DNA of 35,285 nt, from positions 1-35,285 of IMG/VR virus record IMGVR_UViG_3300027973_002814; one strand, 5' to 3'. The translations under genes were made by a program, and so were the position numbers. Under the pieces are notes generated by a model. That model did no database searches and was not told where the DNA came from. It saw nothing but the letters and a program-made list of their open reading frames with translations. The stretch's first letter is position 1. Every line of letters begins with the position of its first letter. Shown here piece after piece: positions 15,540 through 21,784 of this stretch. Source of the DNA: a virus.

Positions 15540-16355
15540 ATGCAAGAAAATAACTCCTTCCAAACTCTACCTACGGGAAAACCCCACGTTTCTTTCTCCG
15601 AGGTAAAGTTATGGAAGGAGTGTTCATTTAGACACCACCTCATCCACATCAAAAAGATTGACCTATCGAAACCTTCTCCCGTACTTGACTTTGGTACCGC
15701 AGTTCATGCATCATGCGAAAAATATCTGCTGACTCGTGAGATGGATCCGCAGGTTGCTTTTGATCATATGGATGCAGCTTGGAAGAAACACGAAGGTAAT
15801 CCTGATTTCTCTCCTGCATCACTAGAAAAAGCCAAGATCGAAGTATCACAGATACTTGCTGAGGTGCCTCAGTTCCTAGACAGGGAATTTCCTGAGTGGC
15901 AAGTCGTTGATGCTGAGCACCAACTATATGAGGCAGTTGAAGGTCATCCTCATGCCTTCAAGGGTTTCATTGACGGTGTTATCAAGGCTAAGGGCAAGAG
16001 AGGCGAGACGATCTATTGGATCCTCGACTGGAAGACAACAGTTCGTGGTTGGTTTCGCGAGAAAAGATCTGATGATATGGTCAAGGCACAGTTGGCACTA
16101 TACAAAAACTATTGGTGCCAAAAGAATCCAGAAGTCCCATTCAAGGATGTCAGGTGTGGATTCGTTTTGCTAAAGAAGTCGGCAAAGCCAGGCGAACATT
16201 GCGAGTTGTTTTCAGTTTCTCTAGGTGAGGTTCCTATAAAAAAATCTCTTAAAGTTGTTGGTAACATGTTGACTTCTGTAAAACGAGGTATTGCTATCAA
16301 GAATAGAGATGCTTGCACTTACTGTGAGTATAAAGGTACTGATCACTGCAAATAA
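15540..16355 (+). CDS. PD-(D/E)XK nuclease, Cas4/RecB-like, with Fe-S cysteines
   Basis: 271 residues. Core motifs in order: SFSEVKLWKECSF (18-30) as in RecB-family nucleases, GTAVH with H56, a possible acidic residue at E127, FIDG with D145, ILDWK with D163 and K165, and QLALYKNYW with Q184. Cys28 plus C259, C262 and C270 form the one-plus-three cysteine arrangement that binds a 4Fe-4S cluster in Cas4/AddB proteins. The expected activity is DNA exonuclease or end-processing in phage replication or recombination. No Cas1/Cas2 or repeats are nearby, so it is not a CRISPR gene. Its composition is like the preceding dehydrogenase and unlike the rest of the window. A hairpin, not a ribosome site, precedes it. 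Confidence 0.85.
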   Translation: MQENNSFQTLPTGKPHVSFSEVKLWKECSFRHHLIHIKKIDLSKPSPVLDFGTAVHASCEKYLLTREMDPQVAFDHMDAAWKKHEGNPDFSPASLEKAKIEVSQILAEVPQFLDREFPEWQVVDAEHQLYEAVEGHPHAFKGFIDGVIKAKGKRGETIYWILDWKTTVRGWFREKRSDDMVKAQLALYKNYWCQKNPEVPFKDVRCGFVLLKKSAKPGEHCELFSVSLGEVPIKKSLKVVGNMLTSVKRGIAIKNRDACTYCEYKGTDHCK

Positions 16356-16414
16356 TTTTTGAGTTGTGCTATAAAATTTATTACAACTTTTAGAAAGTTA
16401 GTAATATATCGTTG
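16356..16414 (+). promoter_or_regulatory. 59-nt gap with TATAAAATTTA element and overlapping dyads
   Basis: The largest true gap in the window. It contains TATAAAATTTA (16370-16380), identical to the element at 11131. That element lies between AGTTGT (16362-16367) and ACAACT (16383-16388). A second inverted pair, AACTTT (16385-16390) and AAAGTT (16394-16399), shares bases with the first, so the two stems cannot form together. No ribosome-binding site precedes the ATG at 16415. A late-type promoter for the GT4 pair and the downstream genes is the likeliest reading. Confidence 0.35.
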
Positions 16415-17659
16415 ATGCAGAAAAAAACGATTTTATTGCTTTCGGACCACCCTTTATCCACTTCTGGAGTAGGAACCCAGGCCCGCTGGTTAATTCATGG
16501 ATTAATTGCTACTGGCAAATATAAGTTCAAGTGCTTTGGTGGTGCAGTAAGACATGAAGACTACAGAACTGTAGTCGTAAATGAAGATTTTATCATAAAG
16601 CCGACTAACGGCTTTGGCGATAGAAACATGCTTCGACAAGTTCTTGCTACAGAACGACCGGATGTTCTAATGTTGTTTACAGATCCTAGATTTTTTATTT
16701 GGGCATGGGAAATGGAAGATGAAATTCATCAGATATGCCCGATAGCATACAACCATCTGTGGGATAACGGACCATGGCCAGAATTCAATAGGGTTCTTTA
16801 CGAATCGACTGATCTCGTTAACTGCATCAATTGGCCGACATATCAGATGGTTAAAGAGAGATTTCCGGAAAAAACCAATTACATTCCACATGGTGTACCA
16901 AAAGAATTGTATTATCCAGTTTCTGATGAAGATTCTATCAAGTTTAAGAAAAAAGTTCTAGGAAATGATAGAGTCGATCACTTTGTTCCCATGTACGTTT
17001 CTAGGAACGCCCGCCGCAAGATGCCAAGCGATATTTTAGTTTCATGGAAACAATTTTTAGATGCGTTGCAAGCAAAGCATGGTCATAAGAAAGCAACATT
17101 GTTAATGCATACCGACCCGCTTGATCATGAAGGACCCAACCTTTATCATGTAGTAGAGATGTTAGGAATAACTGATAACGTCAAGTTTTCAAAGAACAGG
17201 GTTGATTTTAATGAAATGAGAGAAATCTATGCAGCTTGTGACACGGTAGTGAATCGTAGTTCTAATGAAGGGTTCGGTCTTCCTACGTTGGAGGCAATGA
17301 TGTGTGGTAAACCTATTATTGCAATAAAGACGGGCGGGTTGAGTCGTCAAGTGGAAGATATAGAGACTGGAGAACAATATGGGATTGCTTTAGAGCCTGA
17401 TGTTAAGTCTCTTGTTGGAAATCAAATGGTGCCTTACATCTATGAAGACTTGATATCTCATGAAAAGTTATCTAATGCATTCATGGAGATGTATGAATGG
17501 GGTCCTGAGAAAAGAAAGCAGGTTGGAAAACGTGCTTTAGAACATGCTCATAAAGATTATGATTTGAAAGAGATTGTTTCTTCTTGGGATAATTCTTTAT
17601 CCAAATTAATTTCTGATTGGGAAAATCGACCGCAGCGATGGGAGGTCAAGTCTTTATGA
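16415..17659 (+). CDS. GT4 glycosyltransferase
   Basis: 414 residues from the ATG at 16415; a TTG one codon earlier is less likely. It is a GT-B retaining glycosyltransferase. The N-terminal domain begins ILLLSDHPLSTSGVGTQARW with the glycine-loop acceptor/phosphate site, then has IPHGV between domains. The C-terminal donor domain has YVSRNARRKMP (the R/K that contacts the donor diphosphate) and SSNEGFGLPTLEAMMCGKP (about 281-299) with E-x7-E. The protein lies in a unit with the next GT4, which it overlaps by 4 nt. This pair lies beside late genes rather than in the main glycan block, which fits a role in decorating virion components or the late-infection surface. Confidence 0.88.
   Translation: MQKKTILLLSDHPLSTSGVGTQARWLIHGLIATGKYKFKCFGGAVRHEDYRTVVVNEDFIIKPTNGFGDRNMLRQVLATERPDVLMLFTDPRFFIWAWEMEDEIHQICPIAYNHLWDNGPWPEFNRVLYESTDLVNCINWPTYQMVKERFPEKTNYIPHGVPKELYYPVSDEDSIKFKKKVLGNDRVDHFVPMYVSRNARRKMPSDILVSWKQFLDALQAKHGHKKATLLMHTDPLDHEGPNLYHVVEMLGITDNVKFSKNRVDFNEMREIYAACDTVVNRSSNEGFGLPTLEAMMCGKPIIAIKTGGLSRQVEDIETGEQYGIALEPDVKSLVGNQMVPYIYEDLISHEKLSNAFMEMYEWGPEKRKQVGKRALEHAHKDYDLKEIVSSWDNSLSKLISDWENRPQRWEVKSL
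17641..17646 (+). promoter_or_regulatory. Strong Shine-Dalgarno deciding the start of the second GT4
   Basis: GGAGGT at 17641-17646 lies nine bases before the ATG at 17656, inside the end of the previous gene. It fixes the start at 17656 rather than the in-frame ATG at 17617. It is one of the strongest ribosome sites in the window. Confidence 0.8.
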
Positions 17660-18813
17660 AAAAAGTTGTTGTTAAAGGACCAGTACTGACGCAGTCAGGC
17701 TATGGGGTACATAGCAGGCAAGTCGCAAAATGGTTGCTGGATCAACCTCAAATTGAGGTAAAGTTTATGGCTACGCCATGGGGAGATACGCCTTGGATTT
17801 TAGACAAAAATTCCAATGATGGATTGGTAGCCAAAATAATGAATAATACAGTAGGTCCTGAATATAAGGCAGATGTCTCATTTCAAATACAGTTGCCTAA
17901 TGAATGGGATTCAAAGCTAGCCACAGAAAATGTAGGTATCACAGCTGCTGTAGAGACAGATAGATCAAATCCAGAATGGGTTTCTGCTTGTAACAACATG
18001 AGTGTTGTGGTGTTTCCATCTGAACATGCCAAAAAGAGCATCACAAATGCAGGAGAGCTAACTACAAAAAGTTTTGTGATACCTGAATCATATGCAGAAG
18101 AGATAAGAAGAGAAAATGTTTTAGAACTACCAGAAATAACAACTGACTTTAATTTTTTATTGTTTGGTCAGTTAACAGGTAATAATCCTTATAATGATAG
18201 AAAAAATCTTCTTTTTACTATAAAATGGATCTGCGAAGCTTTTAAAGATGATCCTGATGTGGGAATAGTCCTGAAAACTAATTCAGGAAGAAATACCAGG
18301 ATTGATAGAAACTTGGTGTCAAAAGTTATCAGCACTGTTCTTAGTGAAGTTCGGAAAGGTCCATATCCTAAAGTACATTTAGTTCATGGAGAGATGAGCG
18401 ATCTTGATGTGGCAGGGTTGTACAGAAGTCCAAAAATTAAAGCATTGGTCTCCTTGACAAGAGGAGAAGGATATGGATTGCCTATACTTGAAGCTGCTGC
18501 ATCAGGATTACCAACCATAGTCACAGGCTGGTCTGGTCACACTGAATTTTTGAAAGACATAAAGTTTGTTTCTGTGGATTATAATCTTACGCAAGTACAT
18601 CCTTCTAGAATCGATGGTAAGATCTTTATGCCAACAGCTAAGTGGGCAGAACCTATCGAGCAAGATTTTAAAAAGAAAATTTTGAAGTTTAAGTCATCAT
18701 CTTCAGTTCCTAAGAAGTGGGCAGTTGAAGGTTCGTTGCACATCCAAGAGAAGTATTCTTTTAATGAAATTTCAAAGATGTATAGTCAACTATTAGGTTC
18801 ATACTTGCAATGA
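17656..18813 (+). CDS. GT4-like glycosyltransferase
   Basis: 385 residues. It opens with VVVKGPVLTQSGYGVHSRQ, a nucleotide-sugar GT-B N-terminal loop. It then has AAVETDRSNPEW and VFPSEHAKKSI, in which a potential acceptor domain ends. LLFGQLTGNNPYNDRKNL starts the donor domain, and SLTRGEGYGLPILEAAASGLP (about 263-283) gives the E-x7-E donor site. It differs enough from the preceding GT4 to be a separate subfamily rather than a tandem duplicate. It has a strong GGAGGT ribosome site and a 4-nt overlap with both neighbours, so it is coupled in translation. Donor and acceptor are unknown. Confidence 0.85.
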   Translation: MKKVVVKGPVLTQSGYGVHSRQVAKWLLDQPQIEVKFMATPWGDTPWILDKNSNDGLVAKIMNNTVGPEYKADVSFQIQLPNEWDSKLATENVGITAAVETDRSNPEWVSACNNMSVVVFPSEHAKKSITNAGELTTKSFVIPESYAEEIRRENVLELPEITTDFNFLLFGQLTGNNPYNDRKNLLFTIKWICEAFKDDPDVGIVLKTNSGRNTRIDRNLVSKVISTVLSEVRKGPYPKVHLVHGEMSDLDVAGLYRSPKIKALVSLTRGEGYGLPILEAAASGLPTIVTGWSGHTEFLKDIKFVSVDYNLTQVHPSRIDGKIFMPTAKWAEPIEQDFKKKILKFKSSSSVPKKWAVEGSLHIQEKYSFNEISKMYSQLLGSYLQ

Positions 18814-19097
18814 TCTATGGATTAATTTTTACTAATATTTTGGCATTTTTTTCTTTAGGTTGGTTGATAAGAAAACACCTAAGTTTGCTAGAAAAATTTG
18901 ATACGATTGTTGAACAAGTAGAGGAGTCATTAGACGTGATAGACTCCTCTTATAACAGAATGACTAACCTTCTTGAAACGCCAGTTTTGTTAGATGATCC
19001 TATTGTAGTAGAGTTAGTACAAAGTGCAAAAAATGCTAAAGATTCTTTGCTCCTCGTCGCAAATAAAATCACAATTAATGAAGATTCAAATCAGTAA
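18810..19097 (+). CDS. Small single-pass membrane protein, unknown
   Basis: 95 residues. Residues 1-20 (MIYGLIFTNILAFFSLGWLI) form one hydrophobic membrane segment followed by RKH, so the C-terminal part is predicted to stay in the cytoplasm (positive-inside rule). The remaining 70 residues are acidic and helical with heptad-like hydrophobics (FDTIVEQVEESLDVIDSSYNRM), compatible with a coiled coil. I do not recognise a family. It overlaps the GT4 stop by 4 nt and precedes the sigma factor by 9 nt. It could be a phage membrane accessory or a superinfection/lysis factor, but nothing in the sequence decides. Confidence 0.65.
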   Translation: MIYGLIFTNILAFFSLGWLIRKHLSLLEKFDTIVEQVEESLDVIDSSYNRMTNLLETPVLLDDPIVVELVQSAKNAKDSLLLVANKITINEDSNQ

Positions 19098-19106
19098 AGA
19101 GAAAAC

Positions 19107-19889
19107 GTGCAAAATACAAGAAATAAAAAAGATCGTAAAGATCTTGAAAAAAATAAAAAGCCGCAGCCCTCCACAGAAGCTGGAGATACTCTCACAGTTA
19201 ATCCAAAGTTCTATTTCACCCCTAAAACGCAGGAAGCAATCTGTAAGTTTCAACAGGCTACTGAAAAACGTGAAAGAGAAAAGTTATACGTAGAAGAGAT
19301 CTCGCCTGCCTTTGAAAAGTTGGTTGAAAATCTGATCAACATTCATAAGTTTAGCAGCATGTATGATTCGTATGATGACTTAAAGAGCGACTGCGTCAAT
19401 TTCTTGTTTGAGACAATACACAAGTTCAATAAGTCGATGGGAACAAACGCATTTTCTTATTTTAATGTCGTCGCAAAAAACTGGTTGATAATTAAGACGA
19501 AACAAAAAGTTCAAAAAACAAAAAAGAACGTTAGTTTAAACGACGTGGCTTCATTAACCATGGCTGAGCTACAGACGATAGAAGAATACAACACAATTCC
19601 TGCTCAAGATGTAGAGCTAGACAAAGTCGCTCATTCAGCAAAAATTTTAAAGGTTCTTTATGACATTAGATCTAAAGTCAAGGTAGAGAACGAACTTGCA
19701 TGCATCAATTCAGTCATCACAATCTTTGAAAACATCAATGATATAGACATTCTCAACAAGAGCGCAATTCTTCTTTACATAAGAGAGTTATCAGGTTTGA
19801 CCCCTAAACAGTTGACGACGTCAATTCAGTCAATAAAAAAACATTACAATAAATTAAGACCTGGATTGCTTTTCGACGTATTCGAATAA
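19107..19889 (+). CDS. gp55: Late sigma factor, T4 gp55-like
   Basis: 260 residues, GTG start preceded by AAAGAGA. Residues 91-130 match sigma-70 region 2 as in phage late sigma factors: DLKSDCVNFLFETIHKF then NKSMGTNAFSYFNVVAKNWLI, corresponding to the pattern DLxSExxxALxxAIxKFxxxxGxxFxxYxxxxxxxxI that holds the -10 recognition and core-binding helices. A basic linker follows (KTKQKVQKTKK). There is no evident region 4, as expected for gp55, which relies on a sliding clamp for activation. The first 60 residues are highly charged and poorly conserved. The role is to direct host RNA polymerase to late promoters. It sits immediately before the baseplate genes it would be expected to serve. Confidence 0.8.
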   Translation: MQNTRNKKDRKDLEKNKKPQPSTEAGDTLTVNPKFYFTPKTQEAICKFQQATEKREREKLYVEEISPAFEKLVENLINIHKFSSMYDSYDDLKSDCVNFLFETIHKFNKSMGTNAFSYFNVVAKNWLIIKTKQKVQKTKKNVSLNDVASLTMAELQTIEEYNTIPAQDVELDKVAHSAKILKVLYDIRSKVKVENELACINSVITIFENINDIDILNKSAILLYIRELSGLTPKQLTTSIQSIKKHYNKLRPGLLFDVFE

Positions 19890-19905
19890 TTTTTAAGGGT
19901 AACTT

Positions 19906-20280
19906 ATGAATGAACCTGACATGTCTGAGCCTATAGAGATAAGTGATCGTTCGATACAGGAGAAAGTAAAAGATTTTAGCGTTCTTCTAAATCAAATAGA
20001 AACTGTAAATGACAAGAAGAAGCAGTTGTGGAAAGAAATCTACGAAAACGCAATTTGTGATAGGCAAAATGCTTACATAATGTTCGTGAAGTTGGTGATG
20101 ATAGTTCAAGATAAGAGCACTGAACATGCTGTTCATGGAAGATCACTGTCGTCTTACATAGAGAGAATGAGTAAAGCCAATGAGCAGTTGATTAAACTTG
20201 CAGAGCTCGTCGCAAAAGCAGAAGCAGCGTCGGAAGCAATAGATCCAGATGATGTCTTTGACAAGATAAGAGATAATTGA
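19906..20280 (+). CDS. Hypothetical helical phage protein
   Basis: 124 residues, acidic at both ends (MNEPDMSEPIEI and IDPDDVFDKIRDN) with a helical centre (VKDFSVLLNQIETVNDKKKQLWKEIYENA) and a C-terminal helix of Ala/Glu/Lys. No known domain is recognised. It has a good AAGGG ribosome site before the ATG and sits 16 nt after the sigma gene and 1 nt before the spike-like gene. It might be a late transcription co-factor (T4 gp33 is a comparable small acidic protein) or a structural chaperone. I see no sequence match to gp33, so I leave it unnamed. Confidence 0.7.
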   Translation: MNEPDMSEPIEISDRSIQEKVKDFSVLLNQIETVNDKKKQLWKEIYENAICDRQNAYIMFVKLVMIVQDKSTEHAVHGRSLSSYIERMSKANEQLIKLAELVAKAEAASEAIDPDDVFDKIRDN

Positions 20281-20281
20281 A

Positions 20282-21781
20282 ATGAATTGGAAGCTTGCAG
20301 AAGAAGTAGCCCAAGGCGTTTATAAAGAAAATGGAATGCTTAGGTCTGCGTTCAACTCGATCACATCCAATATAGTCAATTTAAATCCAATTTTTCTCAG
20401 GTACGTTGTTGAAGAAGTTATTTTTTCTCCTAAGCTTTTGAATGATGATGAGTTATCTGATATAAATCGACGTATAGGTTACATTGATAACATTCTATAT
20501 GCCAAAGGTAAAATATTGCCTAGGAATACTATCATTGCTAAGGAAATAAGAGACGTTAACCGTGGAAACGATACTCGAGCCGCAAAGTCTAGAATTTTAT
20601 TACCTTTTTTCTCATCACATCTTGCAATGCCTTGTAAACCTGGAGAACATGTCTGGGTCATATATGAAGACGTAATGAATCAGCAAGGGTTGGGATATTG
20701 GGTTAGTAGAGTTGTTGGGTTTGATCACATAGATGACGTAAATCATTCTCATTTCCCACGTAACGATGATTCTTCATTCAACGCTCAAGTAGACTTGAAC
20801 ACCGTTCCTCGTTATCATTTTAAGAATGGACACTTCATTGAGATTGTTGATAGAGAAACTCAAAATAGAGGTTCTCGCTTAGATTTTTTCTTTGTAAAGA
20901 ATAAAGAAAATCAAAATCCTGATAACGTGTACGAAGATATTTTATTTTCTTCCAATGGAACGAAAGCCACGGTTAAAGAACCAGTTCCTAGATTTAAAAA
21001 ACGTCCTGGAGATCTTGCGTTGGAAGGAAGTAACAACTCTTTAATCGTGTTGGGTAATGAAAGATCTTTTTCGGAAGACGCTAAAGTTTCTTCAGCTGAG
21101 GTTTTAGATGGATTCAAGGATAGTGCAGGAACCATTGACATGGTTGTTGGTAGAGGTTCTACCCAACAGACGATGGGAAAAATCATTAAAAATGATTTAA
21201 AATTTGATGAATTAGATAAGTTTGCTTTAAACGTTCAAGCTAAAGAAGGAGATCCTGATTTTAATTCTGATAGAAGCAGAATTTTATTATCTCAAAGAAC
21301 GTTGCCTGATTCTAAGTTCTCTATAGCAACTTATAATCAGGAAAAAAATAAAATTTCAGATTCAGCCGACGGCGATGCCGCCGTCGTGATTAAAACAGAT
21401 AAAGTTCGTATAATAGCTAGATCAGATGTGCAGCTGTTGGTCCAAGGATTCCAACCAGCCACAGATCCAGTCGGCAAAAATATAAAAGAGTCATTAACTG
21501 ACGCTAAAAATTGGGCATCAATCACTATTAAGTCAGATGGAAACATAGTTTTTACTCCTTCAGAAATGGGGTATATAAAGTTAGGAGGAGATGATGCAGA
21601 TAAAGGTATTTTATGCACAGCTACTCCTGTTTCAGCTGTTAATGGTGGCGTAGAAGGTCAACCAATCGGTAATGATGCTGGCGGTCGGTCAGGCGGGTCT
21701 TTGGCTGCAAGCCCGCAAGGAAATACCCCTGCAATACATCCAGCCAATGGAACTTTTGCAAATAAGGTTTTAGTGAAATAA
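20282..21781 (+). CDS. Baseplate spike/hub-like structural protein
   Basis: 499 residues. Residues about 98-150 (RILLPFF ... MPCKPGEHVWVIYE ... GYWVSRVVG) look like the OB-fold of the gp5/gpV hub family, where the protein docks on the tail tube. The C-terminal third is repetitive and beta-rich (VVIKTDKVRIIARSDVQLLV, ITIKSDGNIVFTPSE), compatible with an intertwined beta-helix spike, and ends in a glycine-rich tail. No lysozyme domain is present, unlike T4 gp5. The position before gp25-like and gp6-like genes supports a central baseplate location. Assignment is by pattern, not by close identity. Confidence 0.6.
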   Translation: MNWKLAEEVAQGVYKENGMLRSAFNSITSNIVNLNPIFLRYVVEEVIFSPKLLNDDELSDINRRIGYIDNILYAKGKILPRNTIIAKEIRDVNRGNDTRAAKSRILLPFFSSHLAMPCKPGEHVWVIYEDVMNQQGLGYWVSRVVGFDHIDDVNHSHFPRNDDSSFNAQVDLNTVPRYHFKNGHFIEIVDRETQNRGSRLDFFFVKNKENQNPDNVYEDILFSSNGTKATVKEPVPRFKKRPGDLALEGSNNSLIVLGNERSFSEDAKVSSAEVLDGFKDSAGTIDMVVGRGSTQQTMGKIIKNDLKFDELDKFALNVQAKEGDPDFNSDRSRILLSQRTLPDSKFSIATYNQEKNKISDSADGDAAVVIKTDKVRIIARSDVQLLVQGFQPATDPVGKNIKESLTDAKNWASITIKSDGNIVFTPSEMGYIKLGGDDADKGILCTATPVSAVNGGVEGQPIGNDAGGRSGGSLAASPQGNTPAIHPANGTFANKVLVK

Positions 21782-21784
21782 ACT

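Noticed and set aside
15907-16173. 88-residue forward frame rich in Arg and Ser
   Set aside because: It is a frame-shifted shadow of the PD-(D/E)XK nuclease, whose motifs span the same bases in another frame.
15540-16355. Cas4 of a CRISPR system
   Set aside because: Motifs fit Cas4-like nucleases, but no Cas1, Cas2 or repeat-spacer array exists in the window; a phage replication or recombination role is more economical.
19024-19293. 89-residue lysine-rich forward frame
   Set aside because: It overlaps the small membrane protein and the sigma factor in a third frame, and the composition is low complexity.
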